DNA of 7,394 bases. It comes from Clostridia bacterium. GTDB taxonomy: Bacteria; Bacillota; Clostridia; Christensenellales; UBA1242. The stretch covers positions 1 through 7,394 of the forward strand of contig JAGART010000177.1 in NCBI GenBank assembly GCA_017622115.1. The letters are read 5' to 3'. Shown here in pieces: positions 1 to 5,544 of the stretch. The notes beneath the pieces are model-generated. The model made no database searches, was not told the origin of the DNA, and saw only the letters and a list, made by a program, of their open reading frames with translations. Position 1 is the stretch's first letter. Each line of letters begins with the position of its first letter. The position numbers and the translations under genes are program-made.

Positions 1-588
1 GTCAATAAAAGTAAGAGTTCCTATTCCACTTAAACTTTCTCTTGCCCAAACACCTAATTTATATTTTTTTGTAAGAACATCATAAGCAGGCTTTAATTTC
101 TTTTCTACTTCTTGATTATCACGTACAATTTTTACAACAACACCATCTTTGACATCTTGACTATTCAAAACTTCACTTATTTTAGATACACGTGTTATAG
201 GTACATTATTTATGCTTTTAATAATATCGCCTTCTAAAAGTTCTTCATTTTCAAATCCTAAACCATTATTTGATACAACCAAAACACCGTCCCCATAGTA
301 AGAAAATCCCAAAGTTTCGCCACCTAAATAAACTTTCTTTTTACTATCTACTGCATTTACAGAATGTAATTTAACAGCATTTAATAACATAAAGTCAACT
401 GTATTTGTTTCTTCATTGTATCTAGTATTTACCAAAGAACCTACATTTGATTGACCATCTTTGGACGTGTCAACTATTAAATTACTCGGCATTTTGTAAA
501 TCTCATCAAAAGGCACAGCCCAACATATTATAGCAAATATAATTGATATAGAAAAAATAGCAAATAAAAAAATCCTACTAAACTTCAT
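1..588 (-). CDS. spoIVB: SpoIVB, sporulation serine protease (S55 family), N-terminal part; C-terminus outside window
   Basis: SpoIVB is a forespore-made serine peptidase secreted into the space between forespore and mother cell. There it cleaves SpoIVFA and so starts the release of active sigma-K. The 196 codons present begin with a hydrophobic signal/anchor segment (about residues 5-24). A family-typical stretch with AVKLHSV and LGGETLGF follows (about 71-94), then a PDZ-like region (about 100-170, with GDIIKSINN), then KLGVWARESLSGIGTLTF, which matches the start of the S55 peptidase domain. The catalytic His and Ser lie beyond the window edge, so activity cannot be judged. The ATG at 588-586 has an AAGGAG Shine-Dalgarno sequence seven bases upstream. 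The gene follows recN, as in other spore formers, where spo0A usually comes next; that position is off the window. The family call is secure; the length is unknown. Confidence 0.93.
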   Translation of the reverse strand, partial: MKFSRIFLFAIFSISIIFAIICWAVPFDEIYKMPSNLIVDTSKDGQSNVGSLVNTRYNEETNTVDFMLLNAVKLHSVNAVDSKKKVYLGGETLGFSYYGDGVLVVSNNGLGFENEELLEGDIIKSINNVPITRVSKISEVLNSQDVKDGVVVKIVRDNQEVEKKLKPAYDVLTKKYKLGVWARESLSGIGTLTFID

Positions 589-634
589 AAGTAACTCCTT
601 CGACTTATTTTTTGAGTTTGTAGGATTTTTATAC

Positions 635-663
635 TAAAATGAATACGTAAAATTTTGTCATTT
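635..663 (-). promoter_or_regulatory. Possible sigma-G-type promoter for spoIVB
   Basis: In the 69-base recN-spoIVB gap the minus strand reads CATTTTA (641-635), which fits the CATNNTA form of sigma-G -10 elements. The sequence 17 bases upstream is AAATG (663-659), which fits only the last three positions of a GYATR -35 element and overlaps the recN stop codon. Known biology supports the idea, because spoIVB is transcribed in the forespore by sigma-G and sigma-F in Bacillus subtilis. The match itself is weak in an AT-rich spacer, and readthrough from recN is an alternative. No terminator is visible between recN and spoIVB. Confidence 0.28.
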
Positions 664-2346
664 TAAGTTTAAAATAAATTGTTGAGCATGCAATTTTAGT
701 TCTTTTGCGTGAGCAAGACCTATTTCGGATTGATTATTTCCTCCCGCAAGTCTTGCAATTTCTTTTAATTCTCCCTCACTATCTAATTTAATTAATCCAC
801 TGTGTGTATGACCATCAATTACACTTTTTGCTATTTGAAAATGACAATTTGCAAAACTAGCGATTGTGGCAAGGTGTGTAACTGTTAAAATTTGAGTATT
901 CTTTGCCAACACAGCCATTTTTTGTCCAACTTCGTTGCTTACTACTCCACTTATACCATTATCAATTTCATCAAAAATGAGAGTATCGATTTCTTGTACA
1001 TTTCCCATAACTATTTTAAAAGCCAACATAAATCTTGACATCTCACCGCCTGAAATAACTTTTACTAGCGGTTTTAGTGGTTCACCCAAATTTGCAGAAA
1101 ACATAAACTCGATTACATCAGCACCATTAAAAGTAGGTTCACACTCTTGAAAATCTATTTCAAAAACAGAGTTTTTCATACCTAATTGACTTAACTCTTT
1201 TAATATTGCTTCACAAAAAACTTTTGCACCTTGCTTTCTTTGAGTAGTTATAGATTTGCACACTTCTATAATTTTATTACTGATTTCATTTAAATTTGTT
1301 TGTAACTCTTGCAAAATTGCTTCGCTATCTTCTAATTCTAATAAACGCTTTTGCCCATTTTCCAAAAATGCCAGCATTTCATCAATAGATGAGCCATATT
1401 TACGTTTTAGATTTTTTATTAAATCCAAACGATTGTCTATCTCTTGAAATTCCAACTCACTAAAATCATATTCGTTTAATTTAGATTGTAATGTATCTGA
1501 AATATCTTCTAATTCAATATTTGCACTTTTCAAGCGATTACTTAAATTTTCAAAATCACTATCTATATTTGAAATATTGTTTATTGCTTTTTCCGCATTG
1601 TATGTATTTTGAGTAGCAGAACCAAGAGATGTTTCTGTTAGTAAATCTCGTGCTAAATTTATAGCAGAAACAACTTTTTGCACATTTTGCATTTTTGTTT
1701 TTTTACTTTGCAACTCATCTTCTTCGCCAATACTTAAATTTGCCTTTTGCAGTTCTTCAATTTGATACACGAGCATTTCTCGCTCTCTTGCTCGTGATAA
1801 TTCATCTCCACCTAAACTTTCTATGCGTTTCTTAATTTCATTTTTTTGACTTAATAGGTCTGCCAACTTTTCTTTATCTTTATTTAATATATCACCTATA
1901 AAATCATCTAAAAAATTTATATGAGTATTAACATCTAAAAGGGCTTGATGTTCGTGCTGTCCATAAATATCTATTAAAAGTGATGTAATCGATTTGAGCA
2001 TATTAAGATTAACAATCACACCATTTACTCTAATCTCATTTTTATTATCTAAACTTACCTTACGGCTAACAATTAAATTTTCATCAGCGGGAATTCCTAA
2101 TTCTGTAAGTTTATCAACTACATTATTATTATGAGAAATATCAAAAACAACTTGTACACTTGCACTTTGTGAATTTGTACGAATATTACTTTTATCTGCT
2201 CTACTCCCCAAAGCGAAACTAATAGCAGAAATCAACACTGATTTACCCGCACCTGTTTCACCAGTAATCACATTTAGCCCACTAGAAAAATCAACATTCA
2301 TTTCTTTTATAAGTGCGAAATCTTTTACAAAGATACTTAATAACAT
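658..2346 (-). CDS. recN: RecN, DNA double-strand-break repair ATPase (SMC-like)
   Basis: RecN is a cytosolic SMC-like ATPase recruited early to double-strand breaks, where it promotes RecA-dependent recombination. The 562-residue protein is close to the usual RecN length (about 550-575) and carries the full ABC-type ATPase set: Walker A GETGAGKS at residues 29-36, a Q-loop-like GQHEHQALLD at 129-138, signature SGGEMSR at 432-438, Walker B TLIFDEID at 455-462 and the histidine switch in VTHLATIA at 489-496. The RecN-typical ARLAGG lies near 531-536. Charged, heptad-like segments between about 150 and 375 form the coiled-coil arm, which is shorter than in true SMC proteins. The ATG at 2346 has a GAGGT Shine-Dalgarno sequence five bases upstream. 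The gene sits between argR and spoIVB, its usual place in spore formers, and appears to have its own promoter. No key residue is missing. Confidence 0.98.
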   Translation of the reverse strand: MLLSIFVKDFALIKEMNVDFSSGLNVITGETGAGKSVLISAISFALGSRADKSNIRTNSQSASVQVVFDISHNNNVVDKLTELGIPADENLIVSRKVSLDNKNEIRVNGVIVNLNMLKSITSLLIDIYGQHEHQALLDVNTHINFLDDFIGDILNKDKEKLADLLSQKNEIKKRIESLGGDELSRAREREMLVYQIEELQKANLSIGEEDELQSKKTKMQNVQKVVSAINLARDLLTETSLGSATQNTYNAEKAINNISNIDSDFENLSNRLKSANIELEDISDTLQSKLNEYDFSELEFQEIDNRLDLIKNLKRKYGSSIDEMLAFLENGQKRLLELEDSEAILQELQTNLNEISNKIIEVCKSITTQRKQGAKVFCEAILKELSQLGMKNSVFEIDFQECEPTFNGADVIEFMFSANLGEPLKPLVKVISGGEMSRFMLAFKIVMGNVQEIDTLIFDEIDNGISGVVSNEVGQKMAVLAKNTQILTVTHLATIASFANCHFQIAKSVIDGHTHSGLIKLDSEGELKEIARLAGGNNQSEIGLAHAKELKLHAQQFILNLK

Positions 2347-2355
2347 AAATTACCT

Positions 2356-2369
2356 CGCTCAAATGTTCT
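2356..2369 (-). promoter_or_regulatory. Possible degenerate LexA (SOS) box in the recN leader
   Basis: The plus strand reads CGCTCAAATGTTCT, compared with the Gram-positive LexA consensus CGAAC-N4-GTTCG. Seven of the ten defined positions match; the GTTC half is intact and the other half is altered to GCTC. It lies between the predicted recN transcription start and the Shine-Dalgarno sequence, where a repressor could block transcription. recN is SOS-controlled in several bacteria, which makes the site plausible, but a match this loose may arise by chance. Confidence 0.3.
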
Positions 2370-2376
2370 TAAAGTC

Positions 2377-2405
2377 ATTATAAAACAAGAAAAGAAAAAA
2401 CACAA
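2377..2405 (-). promoter_or_regulatory. Sigma-A-type promoter for recN, overlapping the argR terminator
   Basis: A perfect -10 hexamer TATAAT (2382-2377) lies 17 bases downstream of TTGTGT (2405-2400), a -35 hexamer that keeps the TTG core. The -35 element lies in the 3' arm of the argR terminator stem, and the spacer is the terminator's T-rich tail. The expected transcription start is near 2370, about 24 bases before the recN ATG. The perfect -10, the spacing and the position after a terminator support the call. Confidence 0.62.
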
Positions 2406-2426
2406 CTATTTTTAAAAAGTTGTGTT
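2387..2426 (-). terminator. Rho-independent terminator downstream of argR
   Basis: On the minus strand AACACAACT (2426-2418) pairs perfectly with AGTTGTGTT (2407-2399) across a ten-base A/T loop that could extend the stem. The T-rich tract TTTTCTTTTCTT follows (2398-2387). The hairpin starts eight bases after the argR stop codon. Confidence 0.85.
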
Positions 2427-2433
2427 AAAATTT

Positions 2434-2892
2434 TTAACAATTTTCAAGATGGTCTGTCAATCTTTTTTGAACTTGCACAGCGGCTTCTTCACTTTCTGTA
2501 ATAATCAAAACAGTATCTTCGCCACATACACAACCCAAAACTGCTGTCATAGCCATTCTATCAACTATACTACATACAGCACCAGTTGTACCACGAAGTG
2601 CTTTTATTACTACTTGATTTAATACAGATTTGATACTTAAAACTGCTTCTTTAAAGATATCATTTATTTTGTTTGTAAAACTACGATTTTCATTATCAAC
2701 AACAGCATATTTGTATTTTTTGCGTTCGCCAGAAACTTTAAACAAACCTAATTCTTTAATATCTCTACTAATAGTTGCTTGTGTAACGTTAAATCCAGCT
2801 TCTTTTAAAGCACTTACTAATTCATCTTGTGTATCTATTTCATCTCTATTAATAATTTCAATAATTTTTGACTGACGTGTACTTCTTGCCAT
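2434..2892 (-). CDS. argR: ArgR/AhrC, arginine-responsive transcription regulator
   Basis: ArgR hexamers bind ARG boxes in the presence of L-arginine, repress arginine biosynthesis and in Firmicutes often activate catabolism. The 152-residue length is typical. Residues 4-65 form the winged-helix DNA-binding domain, with the characteristic TQATISRDIKELGL at 37-50. Residues about 75-150 form the oligomerisation and arginine-binding domain, with GTTGAVCSIVD at 101-111 and GEDTVLII at 124-131; the Asp in GEDT is the conserved arginine-contacting region. The effector domain is rich in cysteine (C107, C121, C123, C152), and LGCVCGEDT replaces the more usual LGTIAGDDT. The ATG at 2892 has AAGGA 12 bases upstream, a long spacing, with a CGGAT that may help. 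The gene has its own promoter and terminator and precedes recN, as in Bacillus and Clostridium. Confidence 0.96.
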   Translation of the reverse strand: MARSTRQSKIIEIINRDEIDTQDELVSALKEAGFNVTQATISRDIKELGLFKVSGERKKYKYAVVDNENRSFTNKINDIFKEAVLSIKSVLNQVVIKALRGTTGAVCSIVDRMAMTAVLGCVCGEDTVLIITESEEAAVQVQKRLTDHLENC

Positions 2893-2930
2893 TTTTTCTA
2901 TCCGTCCTTATTAATTTTATATGCATAAAC

Positions 2931-2959
2931 ATTATATAACAAAATTTATAATTATGCAA
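2931..2959 (-). promoter_or_regulatory. Sigma-A-type promoter for argR
   Basis: A perfect TATAAT -10 hexamer (2936-2931) lies 17 bases downstream of TTGCAT (2959-2954), a -35 element keeping the TTG core. The expected start is near 2924, leaving a leader of about 30 bases before the argR ATG. The surrounding AT-rich sequence lowers certainty about the -35 element, but the perfect -10 and the 17-base spacing are good. Confidence 0.6.
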
Positions 2960-2981
2960 TACTATTTTGAATATTTATACG
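2945..2981 (-). promoter_or_regulatory. Two candidate ARG boxes at the argR promoter (autoregulation)
   Basis: Compared with the 14-base ARG-box core TGAAT-WWWW-ATTCA, the minus strand carries CGTATAAATATTCA at 2981-2968 (12 of 14 positions) and TGCATAATTATAAA at 2958-2945 (11 of 14). Their centres are 23 bases apart, about two helical turns, as expected for paired ARG boxes. The second overlaps the -35 element, so bound ArgR would compete with RNA polymerase. Much of the match comes from the A/T-only centre, so the evidence is moderate; autoregulation of argR is known in other bacteria. Confidence 0.45.
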
Positions 2982-3038
2982 AAAAAAGCAGTTATAAATA
3001 TACAAAATGCCTATTTTTGGCTTAAATAAAGGACTTTT

Positions 3039-3659
3039 TTATTTTTTGGATTTGCTTTTTTTGTGTTTTTTAAACAAAAAGAATAGTCTAGCGACCTTTA
3101 AAACTACTTTTGTTGAATAATTTAGCGCATAAGTTTTGCCTATCGCTTTACCTAAAATAGTAATCGAAGCAATCATAGCATTTATCAATAATGACACTAC
3201 AAAAGTATTTAATGTAGGCGAAATATTAATTAAAATTGCCGTGATTGTTACACCACCAGCACCACACAAAATACTACAAATATCCCCTACAACATCAGTA
3301 CAAATACAAGAAACTTTGTCTGCTTTTTTAACTAATTTTACCGCTATGTCTGCACCGTTTATATTTTTTTTGTTCATTTCTAGCAAAGGCTTTATACTAC
3401 ACGCAGTAACAGCCACACCTATCAAATCAAAAACAACACTAACCCCCATTAAAAGAAGAATTAAAAAAAGCGCTAATGCTAAACTTGTATGAGATAACAT
3501 TAATTCTGCAATAAGTGCAAACAAAATAGATAAACTTAAAGATGTAAAGAAAATTTGCACTAGCCATTTTGTATTTCTTTTGGCTCGTACTTTTTTTACA
3601 TTTAATATTTCAATTTTTTGCTCATCTTCGCTATTAAAAAATTCAACTTCTCTTTCCAC
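3039..3659 (-). CDS. Four-helix membrane protein of unknown function (loosely CNNM/DUF21-like)
   Basis: I do not recognise this 206-residue protein securely. It has a charged N-terminal tail (1-31) and strongly hydrophobic segments at about 33-53, 58-80, 122-147 and 150-172. A Lys-rich C-terminal tail (from about 188, ending KKHKKSKSKK) suggests a cytosolic C-terminus. The loop at 86-121 between the two helix pairs (SIKPLLEMNKKNINGADIAV, then VKKADKVSCICTDVVGDI) resembles in layout the transmembrane domain of CNNM/DUF21 (CorB-like) transporters, but there are no CBS or CorC domains and I would not assign transport from this. Start: GTG at 3659 is the first usable in-frame start, and no Shine-Dalgarno sequence is visible; the next in-frame Met (54) would remove the first helix. 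Cysteines cluster at 87, 118, 120, 128 and 132. The gene lies alone between the xseB terminator and argR, where isoprenoid genes are usual. Confidence 0.8.
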   Translation of the reverse strand: MEREVEFFNSEDEQKIEILNVKKVRAKRNTKWLVQIFFTSLSLSILFALIAELMLSHTSLALALFLILLLMGVSVVFDLIGVAVTACSIKPLLEMNKKNINGADIAVKLVKKADKVSCICTDVVGDICSILCGAGGVTITAILINISPTLNTFVVSLLINAMIASITILGKAIGKTYALNYSTKVVLKVARLFFLFKKHKKSKSKK

Positions 3660-3679
3660 ATAATATTTTATGAATTTAC

Positions 3680-3710
3680 AAAAAGAAAAATGAGTAAAAG
3701 TTACTCATTT
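3680..3710 (-). terminator. Rho-independent terminator overlapping the xseB stop codon
   Basis: On the minus strand AAATGAGTAA (3710-3701) pairs perfectly with TTACTCATTT (3697-3688) around a three-base loop. TTCTTTTTG follows, so the T-rich run is TTTTTCTTTTTG counting the end of the stem. The last xseB codons and its TAA form the 5' arm. With only two G-C pairs among ten the stem is weak, so some readthrough into the membrane-protein gene is likely. Confidence 0.65.
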
Positions 3711-3910
3711 AAAGGTTTTTCTACCAACTTTGCCATTTCTTCACGAAGTACTGTAATTTTACCTTTTGTATCATTTAGCATTTGATAACATTGCTTTGTA
3801 ATTTCTGCACCCTCACTAAATAATTTGTTTACTTCGTCTAATTTTGCTTCACCACTTTCCATTCTTTCAACTATTTCTTCTAGTCTTTTTACTAATTCTT
3901 CAAAACTCAT
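3701..3910 (-). CDS. xseB: Exonuclease VII small subunit XseB
   Basis: XseB wraps around the C-terminal coiled coil of XseA in several copies per large subunit, forming exonuclease VII, which degrades single-stranded DNA from either end. The 69-residue all-alpha protein is of usual size. It shows the family pattern SFEELVKRLEEIVERMESGE (2-21), followed by LFSEGAEITKQCYQML (29-44) and a second helix to about residue 63. The ATG at 3910 lies two bases after the xseA stop codon. The Shine-Dalgarno sequence (GAGGAA) is inside the last xseA codons, so translation is probably coupled and subunit supply linked. The stop codon is part of the downstream terminator stem. Confidence 0.96.
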   Translation of the reverse strand: MSFEELVKRLEEIVERMESGEAKLDEVNKLFSEGAEITKQCYQMLNDTKGKITVLREEMAKLVEKPLNE

Positions 3911-3912
3911 TT

Positions 3913-5094
3913 TTATTCCTCACTTTTATCTATTACTTTACAATCTAAAACACCATCACTAACTTTGACTTTTATTTCATCTTCAACAGCAACATCTTTA
4001 ATACTATTTATCACTTTATCATTTAACATTGTTTGACTATAACCCATCTTCAAAATTTTAATAGGATTTGTAGCCTCCAACTTATTAACTAATAAACTAA
4101 AATTGTGTTCTTTCTTTTGAAAATTAAGTATAACTTCCATTTGCATTTTAGAATAAACATCATAAATTTGTTTGACTTTTTGATTTAAATATATTTCAGC
4201 ATTAGAGCAAATATATTGAGAAAGGGCTACAAGATGTGTTTTGCACTTTTCAAAATATGTTTCACTTGTACGCAATAATCTATTTACATTAGTTTGTAAA
4301 CTTTGTCTTAAAGATACTAAATCAATAGCAACAAGTTCGGCAGCAGCAGATGGTGTAGGAGCACGCAAATCCGCCACAAAATCCGCAATAGTAAAATCTG
4401 TTTCGTGTCCCACCGCACTTATAATAGGTTTTTTTGCATTAAATATTGCATAAGCCAATTTTTCATCATTAAAAGTACTTAAATCTTCCGCAGAGCCACC
4501 ACCACGAGCAATAATAATTACATCAACATCAGTTTGCTCCAATGCTTCAATTCCAGCAATAATAGTTACTTCCGCACCTATACCTTGTACTTTTGCAGGA
4601 TACAAAACAATATCAAGCATAGGGTTTCTTCTGCCAGTAATATCTATAATGTCTTGTATTACAGCACCTGTTTCGCTGGACACAACTCCTACTCTTTTAA
4701 TAACTTCGGGTAAAGGTTTTTTCTTTGAAGCATCAAACATTCCAGCAGACTCTAATTTTGCTTTTAATTCTAAAAATTGTTTATACAATAAGCCTTGTCC
4801 ATAAGGTTCAATCTTTGCAACATTAAACGAAAATCGTCCACCTTTTACATAGTAATTAGGCGAACCACGCGCCAAAATCATTTCCCCTTCTTTTGGCACA
4901 TAACCGTTTGCATAACCAAACTTAACACAATTTAATACAGCACCCTCATCTTTAATTGAGAAGTACAAATTGCCACCAGAAAAACTCAACCCACTAACTT
5001 CACCATAAATTTGAATATTTTGCAAAAGTTCTTCTGCTAAAAAAATATTATGCACGTAATTATTAAATTGACTAACAGAAATCATATTACTCAT
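3913..5094 (-). CDS. xseA: Exonuclease VII large subunit XseA
   Basis: XseA is the catalytic subunit of the exonuclease VII complex with XseB, acting on single-stranded DNA in repair and recombination. The N-terminal OB-fold (about residues 4-100) starts SVSQFNNYVHNIF. The nuclease core includes VGVVSSETGAVIQDIIDI (135-152), ARGGGSAEDL (196-205) and AVGHETDFTIADFVADLRAP (227-246). D148, R197, H230 and D233 fit the positions of residues reported as essential in Escherichia coli XseA. A helical arm (about 255-345) and a C-terminal segment with NPIKILKMGYSQ (343-354) follow. At 393 residues it is about 55 shorter than the Bacillus subtilis protein, with the loss mainly in the arm where XseB binds. 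The ATG at 5094 overlaps the end of nusB by eight bases, with AAGGAA seven bases upstream. folD, often between nusB and xseA, is absent. Confidence 0.98.
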   Translation of the reverse strand: MSNMISVSQFNNYVHNIFLAEELLQNIQIYGEVSGLSFSGGNLYFSIKDEGAVLNCVKFGYANGYVPKEGEMILARGSPNYYVKGGRFSFNVAKIEPYGQGLLYKQFLELKAKLESAGMFDASKKKPLPEVIKRVGVVSSETGAVIQDIIDITGRRNPMLDIVLYPAKVQGIGAEVTIIAGIEALEQTDVDVIIIARGGGSAEDLSTFNDEKLAYAIFNAKKPIISAVGHETDFTIADFVADLRAPTPSAAAELVAIDLVSLRQSLQTNVNRLLRTSETYFEKCKTHLVALSQYICSNAEIYLNQKVKQIYDVYSKMQMEVILNFQKKEHNFSLLVNKLEATNPIKILKMGYSQTMLNDKVINSIKDVAVEDEIKVKVSDGVLDCKVIDKSEE

Positions 5095-5497
5095 TTGAAA
5101 TTTCCTTGTAAATTTTACTCAATACACTATTTACAAATGCGACACTTTTTTCTGTTGAATATTTTTTTACAAGGTTTAAAGTTTCATTAATTGCTACTTT
5201 TTTAGGTGTATCTTGACAATAAATCATCTCATAAACACACAAAAGCAACGCAACTTTGTCTGCTGAAAAAAGGCGTTCAAACTTGTAAGCACTTAAATTA
5301 CGACTAATTATCTCTTGCAATTCGCTTGAATGCTCTTGTACACCTACAACGATAGACTTAATAAACTCCATATCAGTTTCACTACATTTTTGTCCATCTA
5401 AAATCTCGACAAATACACTTTCTTCAAAACCATTATTTAAAAATTGATTAGAAAAAAGCATTTTATATGCAATTTCTCTTGCTTGTGTTCTACTCAT
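5087..5497 (-). CDS. nusB: NusB, transcription antitermination factor
   Basis: NusB is a small all-helical cytosolic protein. With NusE (ribosomal protein S10) it binds the boxA RNA in rRNA leaders and helps RNA polymerase read through terminators. The 136-residue length is normal. Family landmarks are SRTQAREIAYKMLFSNQF at the N-terminus, the Arg-rich basic end expected for RNA binding, and at the C-terminus KVAINETLNLVKKYSTEKSVAFVNSVLSKI (100-129), where AINE, KYS and FVN are hallmarks. The ATG at 5497 is preceded by AAGGAG seven bases upstream. The stop codon overlaps the xseA start by eight bases, which suggests coupled translation. Only 23 bases separate the gene from the hairpin after asp23, leaving no room for a separate promoter there, so expression must come from readthrough or from a promoter inside asp23. 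Confidence 0.97.
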   Translation of the reverse strand: MSRTQAREIAYKMLFSNQFLNNGFEESVFVEILDGQKCSETDMEFIKSIVVGVQEHSSELQEIISRNLSAYKFERLFSADKVALLLCVYEMIYCQDTPKKVAINETLNLVKKYSTEKSVAFVNSVLSKIYKEISNE

Positions 5498-5518
5498 AAA
5501 ACTACTCCTTTATACAAC

Positions 5519-5543
5519 TAAAAACCCCAAAATTTGGGGTTTT
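5519..5543 (-). terminator. Perfect palindromic terminator-like hairpin between asp23 and nusB
   Basis: Positions 5521-5531 (AAAACCCCAAA) and 5533-5543 (TTTGGGGTTTT) are perfect inverted copies around a single central base. As RNA this gives a stem with four consecutive C-G pairs, closing to about 8-10 pairs with an A/T loop. On the minus strand the stem ends in a run of five T (5524-5520). It starts two bases after the asp23 stop codon. The T run is short, so it may terminate only partly, lowering nusB-xseAB expression relative to asp23. The symmetric A/T ends also give it a weak terminator shape on the plus strand. Confidence 0.7.
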
Positions 5544-5544
5544 G

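Noticed and set aside
935..1150. Plus-strand open frames inside recN, xseA and argR (for example 935-1150, 1256-1447, 2630-2875, 4241-4453)
   Set aside because: All lie antisense to confidently identified genes with intact motifs and have compositions typical of shadow frames.
2913..2928. ATGCAT-centred palindrome in the argR leader
   Set aside because: It is short and AT-rich with no A/T-only centre like an ARG box; it could arise by chance.
3001..3025. GCC-loop-GGC hairpin followed by T-rich sequence after the membrane-protein gene
   Set aside because: The stem is only three pairs with a seven-base loop and an interrupted T-tract, too weak to list as a terminator.
3136..3492. 118-codon open frame on the plus strand opposite the membrane-protein gene
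   Set aside because: It is antisense to a well-formed membrane protein, has no convincing ribosome site and encodes no recognisable family; AT-rich antisense frames of this length are common.
3605..3661. ATG at 3661 as an alternative start before the membrane-protein gene
   Set aside because: It is in a different frame and reaches a stop after about 19 codons; it also lacks a Shine-Dalgarno sequence.
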